From: Candidatus Accumulibacter sp. 66-26
GTDB lineage: Bacteria > Pseudomonadota > Gammaproteobacteria > Burkholderiales > Rhodocyclaceae
Direction: 5' to 3'
Assembly (NCBI GenBank): GCA_001897745.1
Contig: MKUH01000001.1
Location: 158,224-222,223 of the forward strand
DNA: 64,000 nucleotides
The translations under genes and the position numbers were made by a program. The notes below the pieces were generated by a model. It did no database searches and had not been told where the DNA came from. It saw nothing but the letters and a program-made list of their open reading frames with translations. Every line of letters begins with the position of its first letter. The stretch's first letter is position 1. Shown here one piece after another: positions 46,627 through 58,792 of this stretch.

Positions 46627-47508
46627 TTATGGTTTGTCCGAGGCCCAGGCGCGGCGGGCCGTGCGCGCGACGTCGAAGGTCGCTTCCAGCTGCGCGCCGT
46701 CGCCGCGCTGCAGGGCATCGCGCAGTTCGTCGAGCTGCGCGCGGTAACGGTCGAGTTCGTCGAGCAGGGCGACGCGATTGGCGAGACAGATGTCGCGCCA
46801 CATTTCCGGATGGCTCGCGGCGATCCGCGTAAAGTCGCGGAAGCCGCTCGCGGCGAAGCTGAAAAAGAGTTCGCGGTTGTCGCGCACGGCGATGTCATGC
46901 ACCAGCGCGAACGACAGCAGGTGCGGCAAATGACTGACCGCCGCGAAGACCCGGTCGTGCTCGGCCGGCGTCAATTCGTGAATCTGGGCGCCGCACCACT
47001 CCCATGCCGAACGCACGCGCGCCACATCGAGCACGGTATTTTCGGCGAGCGGCGTGAGAACGACCTTCTTGCCGCAATAGAGGTCGGCGCGCGCCGCGGC
47101 GGCACCGCTATTCTCGGCGCCGGCGATCGGATGCGCCGGAACGAACTGGCCGGCCTTGGCGCCGAACGCGGCGCGCGCCGCGGCGACGACGTCGGACTTG
47201 GTGCTGCCGCCGTCGGTGACAAGCGCCTGCGGACCGAGATAGGGCGCGATGCGCGCCATGATTTCAGGCATCTGCGCGACCGGCGTCGCGATCAGCACGA
47301 GGTCGGCGTCGGCCACTTCCTGTCCGGCATTGGCGCCGACCCGGTCGATCACGCCGAGCTCGAGCGCCTGCGTGAGCGAAGCGAGGCTGCGCCCGAAGCC
47401 GACGATCTCCTCGATCTGCCCGGCCGCTTTCAGGCCGAGCGCGAAGGAGCCGCCGATCAGGCCGACGCCGAAGACGACCAGCTTGCGAAACTCGGGTTCG
47501 CCCGTCAT
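46627..47508 (-). CDS. tyrA: Prephenate dehydrogenase
   Basis: NAD(P)-dependent enzyme of tyrosine synthesis, 293 aa. The Rossmann motif [15 protein letters not shown] lies at residues 13-27, and the active-site segments [22 protein letters not shown] and [11 protein letters not shown] are present. It has no fused chorismate mutase. In many relatives hisC separates pheA and tyrA; here only 95 non-coding bases do. Confidence 0.95.
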   Translation of the reverse strand: MTGEPEFRKLVVFGVGLIGGSFALGLKAAGQIEEIVGFGRSLASLTQALELGVIDRVGANAGQEVADADLVLIATPVAQMPEIMARIAPYLGPQALVTDGGSTKSDVVAAARAAFGAKAGQFVPAHPIAGAENSGAAAARADLYCGKKVVLTPLAENTVLDVARVRSAWEWCGAQIHELTPAEHDRVFAAVSHLPHLLSFALVHDIAVRDNRELFFSFAASGFRDFTRIAASHPEMWRDICLANRVALLDELDRYRAQLDELRDALQRGDGAQLEATFDVARTARRAWASDKP

Positions 47509-47603
47509 GACCTAGGCGCCGGCGCAGCTTCGCGGGCGCTGCGGGAAAGAAAGCGACTGCGCGCGGATGGACATGGGCGACCTTCGCAAACGGGCGGTGA
47601 AGT

Positions 47604-48695
47604 TCAGTATACGGCGACCGGATAGGAACCGAGCACCTTGAGCCAGGCGGCGCGCCGGGTGAGCTCGTCGAGCGCGGCGCGCACCGGCGCATCGTCGCGA
47701 TGCCCTTCGATGTCGACGAAATAGACGTATTCCCAGAGCGTGTGACGTGCCGGCCGGGACTCCAGCCGCGTCATCGACACGCCGGCGTCGGAGAACGGCG
47801 CCAGCAGCTTGCCGAGCGCGCCGGCGCGGTTGTGCGCCGACATGATCAGCGAGGTCTTGTCGCGCCCCGAGGCGCCCGCGTCCTGGCGGCCGAGAACGAC
47901 GAAACGCGTCGTGTTGTTCGGCTCGTCCTCGATGCTGCTCGCGAGCATTGGCAAGCTGTAGCGCTCGGCGGCGGCTTCGCCGGCGATCGCCGCGGCGCCC
48001 GGCTCGGCGGCCGCCAGCTGGGCGGCCTGCGCGTTGCTGCCAACCGAGATGCGCTGCGCGCCGGGCAGGCTGCGATTGAGCCATTCATGGCACTGCGCCA
48101 GCGACTGGGCGTGCGAATACACTTTCTGGACGTCGCCGAGCGCACCGGCGTTCGACAGCAGATGCTGGTGAATGCGCAGAACGACTTCGCCGCAGATCTT
48201 GAGCGGCGTCGTCAGCAGCAGGTCGAGCGTGCGGCCGACGGCGCCCTCGGTCGAGTTCTCGATCGGCACCACGGCGTAATCGGCGTGCGCCGCCTCGACT
48301 TCGCGGAAGACGTCGTCGATCGACGCCTGCGGCATGAGGCGGGCGGCGTGCCCGAAGTGGCGCGTCGCCGCGCTCTCCGAAAAGGTCCCGAGCGGGCCGA
48401 GAAAAGCGATGCCGAGCGGCTGCTCAAGCGACAGGCAGGCCGACATCACCTCGCGGAAGAACCAGGTCACGCTATCGTTGCTGAGCGGACCGGCGTTCAT
48501 CGCCTGGATGCGGCGCAAAACCTGGGCCTCGCGCTCGGGGCGGTAGACGAAGCCGGCATCGCCGTGTCGCGCCTTGATCTCGCCGACCTGCTGCGCACAC
48601 TTGGCGCGCCGGTTCATCAGCTCGAGCATCTGCGCATCGAGGCTGTCGATTTCGTTGCGCACCACCGACAGTTCTTTCTGGAGGTCGTCGTTCAT
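47604..48695 (-). CDS. pheA: Bifunctional chorismate mutase / prephenate dehydratase
   Basis: First two phenylalanine-branch steps, 363 aa. The N-terminal AroQ chorismate mutase (about 1-90, with RNEIDSLDAQMLELMNRR) is followed by the prephenate dehydratase domain (about 93-270: FLGPLGTFSESAA, PIENSTEGAVGRTLD, ATRFVVLG-like NTTRFVVLG) and a C-terminal ACT domain with the ESRP motif (RLESRPARHTLWEY) for Phe feedback inhibition. It starts 16 bases after serC. Confidence 0.96.
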   Translation of the reverse strand: MNDDLQKELSVVRNEIDSLDAQMLELMNRRAKCAQQVGEIKARHGDAGFVYRPEREAQVLRRIQAMNAGPLSNDSVTWFFREVMSACLSLEQPLGIAFLGPLGTFSESAATRHFGHAARLMPQASIDDVFREVEAAHADYAVVPIENSTEGAVGRTLDLLLTTPLKICGEVVLRIHQHLLSNAGALGDVQKVYSHAQSLAQCHEWLNRSLPGAQRISVGSNAQAAQLAAAEPGAAAIAGEAAAERYSLPMLASSIEDEPNNTTRFVVLGRQDAGASGRDKTSLIMSAHNRAGALGKLLAPFSDAGVSMTRLESRPARHTLWEYVYFVDIEGHRDDAPVRAALDELTRRAAWLKVLGSYPVAVY

Positions 48696-48711
48696 ACGGA
48701 AACTCGCGGCG

Positions 48712-49809
48712 TCAGGCCTTGCAGCGGGCGAAATCGTTCATGAAGTCGACCAGGACGCGTACGCCATCGAGCGGCATCGCGTTGTAGATCGAGGCGCGCA
48801 TGCCGCCGAAGGACTTGTGCCCTTTCAGCGAAACCAGTCCGGCCGCCTTGGTTTCCGCAAGGAAAGCCGCGTCCAGCGCGCCGTCGGCAAGCGTGAACGG
48901 CACGTTCATGCGCGAGCGGCACGCCGCCGCCACCGGATTGCGGTAAAAGCCGTCGCTGGCATCGATGCAGGCGTAGAGCAAGTCGGCCTTCGCGGCATTG
49001 ACGCGCTCGATGGCGGCCAGCCCCCCCTGCGCCTTGAGCCACTGGAAGACGAGGCCGGCGACGTAGATCGCGAAAGTCGGCGGCGTGTTGAGCATCGAGC
49101 CGTGCTCGGCCATCACCGCGAAATCCATGACGCTCGGAACGGACGGCGCGGCGCGCCCGAGCAGATCGTCGCGCACGATCACCAGCGTCACGCCGGAAGG
49201 ACCGATGTTCTTCTGCGCCCCGGCGTAGATCAACCCGTAGCGCGACACATCGACCGGACGCGACAGGATGTGCGAACTCATGTCGGCGACGATCGGCGCG
49301 TGCGTTGGCAAGGCGTAGTCCGGCGGCACTTCGACGCCGTGGATCGTTTCGTTGGTGCACAGGTGGAAGTAGGCTGCCCGCGGGTCGAGATCGAGCCTCG
49401 CGGGATCGGGCAGGTCGAGAAAGCCGCCGCCCTCGGTCGAACCGGCGCAGCGCACGCTGCCGCTGCCGGCGACGACGCGCTGCGCTTCCTTGAGCGCCTT
49501 CTTCGACCAGGAGCCGGTGACGAGATAGTCCGCCGAACCGCCGGCCAGCAGGTTCATCGGAATCTGCGCGAACTGCTGCGTCGCCCCACCCTGCAGGAAC
49601 AGCACCTTGTAACCGGCCGGCACGCCGAGCAGCTCGCGCAGGTCGGCCTCGGCCTGCTCGACGATGCCGGTGAACTCCTTGCCGCGGTGGCTCATTTCCA
49701 TGACGCCCATGCCGGCGCCGTGCCAGTCGAGCATTTCCTCGCGCACCTGCTCGAGGACCGGCTGCGGCAGGGCCGCCGGGCCGGCGCTGAAATTCCACAC
49801 ACGTGCCAT
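48712..49809 (-). CDS. serC: Phosphoserine aminotransferase
   Basis: PLP aminotransferase of serine and pyridoxine synthesis, 365 aa. The N-terminus VWNFSAGPAALPQPVLEQ, the PLP-lysine segment LIYAGAQKNIGPSG (about residue 200) and FVDFMNDFARCKA-like C-terminus (VLVDFMNDF) match the family. It lies 3 bases after the gyrA stop, in the betaproteobacterial gyrA-serC-pheA order. Confidence 0.97.
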   Translation of the reverse strand: MARVWNFSAGPAALPQPVLEQVREEMLDWHGAGMGVMEMSHRGKEFTGIVEQAEADLRELLGVPAGYKVLFLQGGATQQFAQIPMNLLAGGSADYLVTGSWSKKALKEAQRVVAGSGSVRCAGSTEGGGFLDLPDPARLDLDPRAAYFHLCTNETIHGVEVPPDYALPTHAPIVADMSSHILSRPVDVSRYGLIYAGAQKNIGPSGVTLVIVRDDLLGRAAPSVPSVMDFAVMAEHGSMLNTPPTFAIYVAGLVFQWLKAQGGLAAIERVNAAKADLLYACIDASDGFYRNPVAAACRSRMNVPFTLADGALDAAFLAETKAAGLVSLKGHKSFGGMRASIYNAMPLDGVRVLVDFMNDFARCKA

Positions 49810-49812
49810 CGC

Positions 49813-52458
<2,646 letters not shown>

Positions 52459-52527
52459 CTTCTATCCGGAATCTTCCAGCAACGGCCGAACGGCGCCGCT
52501 TATGTTGTCGTCTTGACGAAACCCGGA

Positions 52528-52536
52528 ATTCTACCA
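52528..52536 (-). promoter_or_regulatory. Possible extended -10 promoter for gyrA
   Basis: Minus-strand TGG-TAGAAT (extended -10 pattern), 70 bases upstream of the gyrA ATG. No good -35 box is visible. It lies in the 257-base divergent region between gyrA and the first OmpA gene. Confidence 0.4.
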
Positions 52537-52715
52537 TGCCTGCCACGCCCGGCCGGAATCCGCCGAGCACGCCGTCCAAACGTCGCGAAAACGCCACACC
52601 GTCGGTTGATGCGCCTTCGGCTTGTATGATTAAATCGCCGGGCAGTTGAAAACCCGGACGGAATACCCGAATCCGGGATCAAGAAGAGTCGGACACAAAA
52701 ACGAGGAGGAACATC

Positions 52716-53405
52716 TTGAATTCCAGAATCATCGCCACCCTGCTGGCCGCCGCCGGCCTGTTCGCCGTCGCCGGCACCGCCAGCGCGCAAAGTGCCGCCG
52801 ACCGCGTCTATGCGATCGACGCCCGCAACGAAGTCGTCAAGAGCGGCGCCGGCCTCTGCTGGCGCACCGGCTACTGGACCCCGGCCGCGGCCGCCAACGA
52901 CGCCGCCGGCTGCGCCTGCGACAAGGACCTGCTGCCGAAGGCGAAGTGCGAGCCGGCCGCTGCGCCAGCCGCCGCCCCGGCTGCCGCGCCTGTCGTCGCG
53001 GCAGCGCCGAAGACCTGCGACTTCACCTCGACGCTGAAGGACGATCAGCTCTTCGCCTTCAACAAGGCCACCCTGAAACCGGCCGCCATGGCGCAACTCG
53101 ACAAGGACGTGATCGCCAAGCTCGGCAACTGCGCGCAGGTCAACCTGGTCATCGTCACCGGCCATACCGACCGCCTCGGCTCGCAGCAATACAACCAGAA
53201 ACTCTCCGAAAAGCGCGCCGAAGCCGTCAAGGCCTACCTCGTCAAGAAGGGCGTCAAGAGCGACGTCATCGACACCATGGGCGCCGGCAAGACGCAGGCG
53301 GTTCCGGGCGTGTCCTGCGACGACAAGCTGCCGCGCAAGAAACTGATCGAGTGCCTGGCGCCGAACCGCCGCACGGTGGTCGAGGTCAAGGGTCCGGCCA
53401 AATAA
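52716..53405 (+). CDS. OmpA-family outer membrane protein, copy 1
   Basis: A 229-aa exported protein: signal peptide (residues 1-24, cleavage after ASA), a conserved cysteine-containing N-terminal module ([11 protein letters not shown] ... [10 protein letters not shown] ... KC), an Ala/Pro hinge (about 86-107) and a C-terminal OmpA-like peptidoglycan-binding domain (about 115-225, [22 protein letters not shown]). There is no beta-barrel domain. It is similar in plan to neisserial RmpM. The peptidoglycan domain holds an extra Cys pair. It is paralogous to the gene at 54889 and followed by a strong terminator. Confidence 0.9.
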   Translation: MNSRIIATLLAAAGLFAVAGTASAQSAADRVYAIDARNEVVKSGAGLCWRTGYWTPAAAANDAAGCACDKDLLPKAKCEPAAAPAAAPAAAPVVAAAPKTCDFTSTLKDDQLFAFNKATLKPAAMAQLDKDVIAKLGNCAQVNLVIVTGHTDRLGSQQYNQKLSEKRAEAVKAYLVKKGVKSDVIDTMGAGKTQAVPGVSCDDKLPRKKLIECLAPNRRTVVEVKGPAK

Positions 53406-53418
53406 GCGGATGCTCCCG

Positions 53419-53446
53419 AAAAACCCCGCCGCGGCGGGGTTTTTTT
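53419..53446 (+). terminator. Intrinsic terminator after OmpA copy 1
   Basis: CCCCGCC (53424-53430) / GGCGGGG (53433-53439) stem with a 2-base loop, flanked by five A and seven T, 14 bases after the stop. Confidence 0.92.
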
Positions 53447-53469
53447 ATCGCTTTTTCCGAAACGCAGCC

Positions 53470-54798
53470 ATGAACAACACTTCCGTAGACCTCTTTATCG
53501 AAGCGCGCTGGATCGTCCCGGTCGCACCCGCAGGCCTCGTTCTCGAATACCACACGGCCGTCGTCGACGCCGGGCGCATCCTGGCCGTCCTGCCGCACGA
53601 AACTGCCGACGCCCGCTACACGCCGCGCCAACGGCAGAAGCTGCCGCAGCACGCGCTGATCCCCGGCCTCGTCAACCTGCACAGCCACGCGGCGATGAAC
53701 CTGATGCGCGGACTGGCCGACGACCTGCCGCTGATGGAGTGGCTGCAGAAACACATCTGGCCGGCCGAAGCAAAGCACGTTTCCGCGCAGTTCGTGCATG
53801 ACGGAACGCGACTCGCCTGCGCCGAGATGCTGCGCGGCGGCATCACCTGCTTCAACGACATGTACTTCTTCCCCAAGGCGGTCGGCGAAGCGGCGGTCGC
53901 CTCCGGCATGCGCGCCGCGATTGGCCTCATCGCCCTCGATTTCCCGACCGCCTACGCGGCCGACACCGACGACTACCTGGCCAAGGGCCTGGCCGCCCGC
54001 GACGAATTGCGCGAAGAAGCGCTGCTCACCTTCTGCCTCGCGCCGCACGCTCCCTACACGGTCAGCGACCGCAGCTTCGCCAAGGTTCTCACCCTGGCAG
54101 AACAGATCGAACTACCGATCCATCTTCACCTCCACGAAACGCGCCAGGAAATCGACGACAGCCTGCGCGATTTCGGCGTACGCCCGCTCGAGCGACTGCA
54201 CCGCCTGGGATTGCTGAGCCCGGGCCTGATCGGCGTGCATGCCGTACACCTGAACGCCTCGGAAATCGATCTCCTCGCGCAACACGGCTGCTCCGTCGCC
54301 CACTGCCCGAGTTCCAACCTCAAGCTGGCAAGCGGCATCGCGCCGGTCACCGAGCTTCTGCAAAAAAGCGTCAATATCGGGCTCGGCACCGACGGCGCAG
54401 CGAGCAACAACCGCCTCGACCTCCTGCAGGAAATGCGCCTCGCCGCCCTGCTCGCGAAGGGCGCCAGCGGCCGCGCGGAGACGCCGAACGCCCATCAGGC
54501 GCTACGTATGGCAACCCTGGGCGGCGCCCAGGCGCTCGGACTGGAGACCAAGATCGGCAGCATAGAACCGGGCAAAGAAGCGGATCTGTGCGCAATCCGG
54601 CTCGACAGCGTGGAACTCGCGCCGTGTTATGACCCTGTCTCGCATCTCGTGTATTGTGCGGGACGCGAACACGTTTCCGACGTATGGGTTGCTGGCCGGG
54701 CAAGGGTCGCCGACGGACAACTCATTGAAAATAACGAAACCGAATTGATCAAACTCGCGGCTTTATGGCAAAATAAAATCTGTCCGCGCAATGTTTGA
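53470..54798 (+). CDS. mtaD: Amidohydrolase, probable 5-methylthioadenosine/S-adenosylhomocysteine deaminase (TRZ/ATZ family)
   Basis: A 442-aa metal-dependent deaminase of the TRZ/ATZ branch. Metal ligands: HSHAAM (about residue 65-70), His in LHLHETRQE and VHAVHLN, and Asp in GLGTDGAASNN. The C-terminus (GSIEPGKEADLCAI) is typical of the amidohydrolase composite domain. It probably deaminates adenosine-type nucleosides (methylthioadenosine or S-adenosylhomocysteine) in methionine salvage; substrate is inferred from family. Its position before ubiG (a SAM-dependent methyltransferase whose product is S-adenosylhomocysteine) is consistent. Confidence 0.85.
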   Translation: MNNTSVDLFIEARWIVPVAPAGLVLEYHTAVVDAGRILAVLPHETADARYTPRQRQKLPQHALIPGLVNLHSHAAMNLMRGLADDLPLMEWLQKHIWPAEAKHVSAQFVHDGTRLACAEMLRGGITCFNDMYFFPKAVGEAAVASGMRAAIGLIALDFPTAYAADTDDYLAKGLAARDELREEALLTFCLAPHAPYTVSDRSFAKVLTLAEQIELPIHLHLHETRQEIDDSLRDFGVRPLERLHRLGLLSPGLIGVHAVHLNASEIDLLAQHGCSVAHCPSSNLKLASGIAPVTELLQKSVNIGLGTDGAASNNRLDLLQEMRLAALLAKGASGRAETPNAHQALRMATLGGAQALGLETKIGSIEPGKEADLCAIRLDSVELAPCYDPVSHLVYCAGREHVSDVWVAGRARVADGQLIENNETELIKLAALWQNKICPRNV

Positions 54799-54888
54799 CC
54801 TGAAGTTTGGACAATACCGGCGCAACAGAGTACAGCCCAACAGGCCGCGCGGAGCGGGTCCGCAAGCTCAACTAAAGAGGAAACATAT

Positions 54889-55563
54889 ATGAACAAAATT
54901 GCGAAACACTCCTTGATGGCCATTCTGGCCGCCACCTTCGGTCTCGGCGCCACGCTGGCCCAGGCCCAAACCGCCGCCGACCGCGTCTATGCGATCGACG
55001 CCCGCAACGAAGTCGTCAAGAGCGGTGCCGGCCTCTGCTGGCGTACCGGTTTCTGGACCCCGGCCGCCGCCGCCAACGACCCGGCCGGCTGCGCCTGCGA
55101 CAAGGATCTGCTGCCGAAGGAAAAATGCGAGCCCGCCGTCGCCCAGGCCGCTAGCCAGCCCGCCGCCACCGGCGTGAAGCCGGCTGCCGAGAAGATCACC
55201 CTCTCCGCCGACGCCCTGTTCGACTTCGACAAGGCCACCCTGCGTCCCGAAGGCAAGGCCAAGCTCGACGAGCTGGTCGAGAAGGTCAAGAGCATCAAGC
55301 TCGAAGTGATCATCGCCGTCGGCCACGCCGACCGCTTCGGCACCGATGCCTACAACCAGAAGCTGTCCGAGAAGCGCGCTGCCGCCGTCAAGGAATACCT
55401 GGTCGGCAAGGGCATGGAAGCCAACCGCGTCTACACCGAAGGCAAGGGCAAGAAGCAGCCCGTGACCAAGGCTGACCAGTGCAAGGGCCCGAAGAGCAAG
55501 AAGACCATCGCTTGCCTGCAGCCTGACCGTCGCGTCGAAATCGAAGTCATCGGCACCAAGTAA
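54889..55563 (+). CDS. OmpA-family outer membrane protein, copy 2
   Basis: A 224-aa paralogue of the protein at 52716: signal peptide (1-26, cleavage after AQA), the same cysteine-containing N-terminal module (GLCWRTGFW ... [10 protein letters not shown]), a short hinge and a C-terminal OmpA domain (about 100-220, [21 protein letters not shown]). It lacks the extra Cys found near residue 112 of copy 1. A strong ribosome-binding site (AGAGGAAACAT) suggests high expression. It is probably an abundant peptidoglycan-outer membrane linker. Confidence 0.92.
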   Translation: MNKIAKHSLMAILAATFGLGATLAQAQTAADRVYAIDARNEVVKSGAGLCWRTGFWTPAAAANDPAGCACDKDLLPKEKCEPAVAQAASQPAATGVKPAAEKITLSADALFDFDKATLRPEGKAKLDELVEKVKSIKLEVIIAVGHADRFGTDAYNQKLSEKRAAAVKEYLVGKGMEANRVYTEGKGKKQPVTKADQCKGPKSKKTIACLQPDRRVEIEVIGTK

Positions 55564-55576
55564 TCCCGCCGATGTC

Positions 55577-55605
55577 AAAAAGCCCTGCCTAGGCAGGGCT
55601 TTTTT
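55577..55605 (+). terminator. Intrinsic terminator after OmpA copy 2
   Basis: A perfect 20-base palindrome AGCCCTGCCT-AGGCAGGGCT (55581-55600), flanked by AAAA and TTTTT, 14 bases after the stop. Confidence 0.92.
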
Positions 55606-55633
55606 ATTTCTTCAACTCAATGCCGTCCACATC

Positions 55634-56332
55634 ATGATCAATGCCGACCCGGTCGAACTCGACAAATTCAGCCAACTAGCCCACCGCTGGTGGGATCCGA
55701 ACAGCGAATTCAAACCCCTGCACGACATCAACCCCTTGCGCCTGGACTGGATCGACGCTCATGCCGGCCTCGCCGGCAAGAAGGTCCTCGACGTCGGCTG
55801 CGGCGGCGGTCTGCTGTCGGAGGGAATGTCCGACAAGGGCGCGACCGTGACCGGGATCGATCTTTCGGACAAGGCGCTCGGCGTCGCCCGCCTGCATCTT
55901 CTGGAGAGCGGCCGCAGCGTCGACTACCGCAAGATATCGGCCGAAGAACTCGCCGCGGAACAGCCCGCCAGCTACGACGTGGTGACCTGCATGGAAATGC
56001 TCGAGCACGTCCCCAACCCGGCCAGCACGATCGCCGCCTGCGCGGCGCTGGTCAAACCCGGCGGCCACGTCTTCTTCTCGACGATCAACCGCAATCCGAA
56101 GGCCTACCTGTTCGCCGTGGTCGGTGCCGAATACGTCCTCAAGCTGCTGCCCAAGGGCACGCACGAATACGCCAAATTCATCAAGCCGTCCGAACTCTCG
56201 CGCTGGGCGAAGAGCGTCGGCCTCGAACCCGACGAGCTGGTCGGCATGAGCTACAACCCGCTCACCAAGATCTACGGCCTGGGCCGCGACACCAGCGTCA
56301 ATTACCTCCTGCACACGGTCAGAAACGCCTGA
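55634..56332 (+). CDS. ubiG: Ubiquinone biosynthesis O-methyltransferase
   Basis: SAM-dependent methyltransferase doing both O-methylations of ubiquinone synthesis, 232 aa. The N-terminus has the family hallmark [20 protein letters not shown], motif I is [15 protein letters not shown] (about residues 51-65), and the C-terminal part has [19 protein letters not shown] and VGMSYNPL. It is consistent with a quinone-based respiratory chain served by the nuo operon. Confidence 0.96.
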   Translation: MINADPVELDKFSQLAHRWWDPNSEFKPLHDINPLRLDWIDAHAGLAGKKVLDVGCGGGLLSEGMSDKGATVTGIDLSDKALGVARLHLLESGRSVDYRKISAEELAAEQPASYDVVTCMEMLEHVPNPASTIAACAALVKPGGHVFFSTINRNPKAYLFAVVGAEYVLKLLPKGTHEYAKFIKPSELSRWAKSVGLEPDELVGMSYNPLTKIYGLGRDTSVNYLLHTVRNA

Positions 56333-56720
56333 TCGAGTTTCGCCCGCACGCCGCCCCGCCCGCTTGCGCAACCGGGCGAATAGCGGTGCGCCGGGAGAAG
56401 CGGCACCCGGCAAGGCCGAAGGACGGCGCCGACCGACCGCCGCAAGCGGGTACGCGGCGTACCCGGCCCGCCCGCCTTCCTCCGGCGTCTTGCCGCCGCT
56501 CTTTGAAAACCCGCCGAACCGCAGCGGGTTTTCCCTTTTCCACCGGCCGCGCCCGCTGCCTTGCCGAACGCAAGAACGTCGGCGCGCGGGTGCAGGAAAA
56601 GGGCGGCCGATTGGCTAGAATGGGCGGACCAAACACCGATTCGACATTCTTCCGGGCCGAAGCATGACCGCAATTCCTCTTTCCCGCCCCGCATCCGCCT
56701 CCGGAACCGAGTGAAGCGCC
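56333..56720. other. 388-base intergenic region between ubiG and the two-component genes
   Basis: Very GC-rich, with no credible gene on either strand. Bases 56333-56505 show many short GC repeats but nothing recognisable. A possible terminator lies at 56506-56532. A TAGAAT sequence at about 56615-56620, about 100 bases before the response regulator ATG, could be a weak -10 box without a clear -35. No CTTAAG-type box was seen ahead of the regulator gene. Confidence 0.4.
56506..56532 (+). terminator. Possible terminator downstream of ubiG
   Basis: AAAACCCGC (56506-56514) pairs perfectly with GCGGGTTTT (56524-56532) around a 9-base loop, followed by CCCTTTT. It is 174 bases after ubiG. Confidence 0.55.
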
Positions 56721-57383
56721 ATGCGTTTATTGTTGGTCGAAGACGACGCGATGATCGGTGCAAGCCTCCGGACCGGGCTGCAGCAGTTCGGCTACACGGT
56801 GGACTGGGTGCGTAACGGCGGCGCGGCGGAGTCGGCCACGGAAACGACCGAATACGACGCGATCTTGCTGGATATCGGCCTGCCGGGGAAAACCGGACTG
56901 GAGTCGCTGGCCTTCTGGCGCAAGCGCAACAATCCGGTGCCGGTGCTGATCATCACCGCCCGCGACGCGGTCAGCGACCGCATTCGCGGCCTCGACGCCG
57001 GCGCCGACGACTATCTGGTCAAGCCCTTCGACCTCGACGAACTGGCCGCCCGCCTGCGCGCCCTGCTGCGGCGGCGCGCCGGACGCGCCAATCCGCTCAT
57101 CGAACACGGCGCCCTGACGCTCGACCCGGCGACCCACGAAGTCCGCCTCGACGGGCAGCCGGTCAACCTCTCCGGGCGCGAATTCGCCCTGCTCCACGCG
57201 CTGCTGGAAAAACCCGGCGTTCCCCTCTCGCGCGGCCAGCTGGAAGACCGGCTCTACGGCTGGGAGGAGGAAATCGGCAGCAACGCCGTCGAGGTCCATA
57301 TCCACACCCTGCGGCGCAAGCTCGGCAGCGACTGGATACGCAACGTGCGCGGCGTCGGCTACATGGTTCCCCGCCTGCCATGA
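56721..57383 (+). CDS. OmpR-family response regulator (QseB/PmrA class)
   Basis: A 220-aa two-component regulator. The receiver domain has Asp8-Asp9, the phospho-acceptor Asp51 (LLDIGLPG), and Lys near 101 (DYLVKPFDLDEL). The winged-helix DNA-binding domain (about 125-218) has the recognition-helix region GSNAVEVHIHTLRRKLG typical of the QseB/PmrA/TctD subgroup. It overlaps the sensor kinase gene by 4 bases (ATGA). Target genes probably include degP, which follows and has a PmrA-type operator. Confidence 0.92.
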   Translation: MRLLLVEDDAMIGASLRTGLQQFGYTVDWVRNGGAAESATETTEYDAILLDIGLPGKTGLESLAFWRKRNNPVPVLIITARDAVSDRIRGLDAGADDYLVKPFDLDELAARLRALLRRRAGRANPLIEHGALTLDPATHEVRLDGQPVNLSGREFALLHALLEKPGVPLSRGQLEDRLYGWEEEIGSNAVEVHIHTLRRKLGSDWIRNVRGVGYMVPRLP

Positions 57384-58792
57384 ACTCGATCCGCCGCCAG
57401 CTGCTCTATTCCCTGATCGGCGCCATGAGCCTCGTCATGCTCATCGGCGCCTGGGCCACCTACCGGGCCGCACGCGAGGAAATCAACGCGCTCTTCGACT
57501 ACCAGCTCGAACAGATCGCCTTCGCCCTGCGCAACCAGACCTTCCAGGGATCGACCGAAGCGCTGGCCGGCGATCTGGATCTCGATTTCGTCATCCGCGT
57601 CTGGGACCGCGACGGACTCAGCGTCTATTACTCCCGCCCGCACCGCGCGCTGCCCGACATCGCCCGCCTCGGCTACGCGACGGAGAAGACCAGCGAAGGC
57701 GAGTGGCGCACCTACGCGCTGCAGTACCGGGGCGAAACCATCGCCGTGGCGCAGCCGATGAGCGTCCGCGCCCGCCTCGCGACCGCCGCCGCCGTGCGTA
57801 CACTGACGCCTTTCATCGCTCTCCTGCCGCTGCTCGCGCTCCTCGTCTGGCTGGTCGTCGGCCGCGCCCTGCGTCCGCTCACCGACCTCGCCCGCTCGGT
57901 CAGCACGCGCACCGCCGAAGCGCTCACCCCCTTCGGCGAAGAGGACGTCCCCGAGGAAGCGCAACCCCTCGTGCGCTCCCTCAACGCCCTGCTCGCCCGC
58001 CTGCGGACGGCCATCCAGACCCAGCGCCAATTCATCGCCGACGCCGCGCACGAACTGCGCACGCCGCTCACCGCCCTGCTCCTGCAAACCCAGCTCGTCG
58101 AGCGGGCGAGCGGCGAAGCCGAACGCAGCGCCGCCCTACGCGACCTCAAGGGCGGGCTGGAGCGGGCCATCCACGCCGTCCAGCAACTGCTCGCCCTCGC
58201 CCGCCAAGAACCCGGCGCCGCCGAGCGCCCCTTCGCCATCGTTTCCCTGGCCGGGCTGATCGCCCAGAGCGTCGCCGACCACGCGGCGCTGGCGGCGGCC
58301 CGCCGCATCGACCTCGGCGTCGCCGCCAGCGCTCCGGGAGCGTGCGTTGCCGGCGACGCGGACGCCCTGCGCACCCTGCTCGACAACCTGATCGACAACG
58401 CCGTGCGCTACACGCCGGAAGGCGGGCGCGTCGACGTCGGCTGCGGCGTGGCGGGCGACGCCACGGCGGGGAAAACAGGCGACCAGGCCGACGGCGGAAC
58501 GACCGGCCGCGCCTGGCTGGAAGTCAGCGACAGCGGCCCCGGCATTCCGCCGGCAGAGCGCGAGCAGGTCTTCGCCCGCTTCTATCGGCGCGGCGGCGAG
58601 GAAGCCAGCGGCAGCGGCCTCGGCCTCGCGATCGTGCGCAGCATCGCCCAGCGGCACCGGGCCGCGGTCCGTCTCGACGACGCGCCGGGGGGCGGCCTGC
58701 GCGTACGGATCGACTTCCCCGCCCCGCCGCGGGACGAGACGCCGCCGGCACCACCAACGCCGGTCGACGTTCACACCTTAAGTCAGCCTTAA
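57380..58792 (+). CDS. Sensor histidine kinase (QseC/PmrB class)
   Basis: A 470-aa membrane kinase. Two transmembrane helices (about 8-30 and 140-161) flank a periplasmic sensor of about 110 residues (DUF-type domain of the QseC/PmrB group). Then come a HAMP-like segment, the dimerisation domain with phospho-acceptor His224 (DAAHELRTPL) and the ATPase domain with N box (LLDNLIDNAVRYTPEGG), G1 (DSGPGIPP), F box and G2 (GSGLGLAIV). The C-terminal 20 residues are proline-rich. The signal is unknown. The 3' end overlaps the operator of degP. Confidence 0.92.
   Translation: MNSIRRQLLYSLIGAMSLVMLIGAWATYRAAREEINALFDYQLEQIAFALRNQTFQGSTEALAGDLDLDFVIRVWDRDGLSVYYSRPHRALPDIARLGYATEKTSEGEWRTYALQYRGETIAVAQPMSVRARLATAAAVRTLTPFIALLPLLALLVWLVVGRALRPLTDLARSVSTRTAEALTPFGEEDVPEEAQPLVRSLNALLARLRTAIQTQRQFIADAAHELRTPLTALLLQTQLVERASGEAERSAALRDLKGGLERAIHAVQQLLALARQEPGAAERPFAIVSLAGLIAQSVADHAALAAARRIDLGVAASAPGACVAGDADALRTLLDNLIDNAVRYTPEGGRVDVGCGVAGDATAGKTGDQADGGTTGRAWLEVSDSGPGIPPAEREQVFARFYRRGGEEASGSGLGLAIVRSIAQRHRAAVRLDDAPGGGLRVRIDFPAPPRDETPPAPPTPVDVHTLSQP

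Noticed and set aside
54700..54888. Promoter for OmpA copy 2 in the mtaD end and the 90-base gap.
   Set aside because: Several TTGAC- and TAAAAT-like hexamers occur, but none pair with a 16-18 base spacing, so no promoter is claimed.
56340..56500. GC-rich segment after ubiG considered as a cobalamin-type riboswitch or decayed gene.
   Set aside because: No conserved riboswitch boxes and no coherent reading frame could be identified on either strand.
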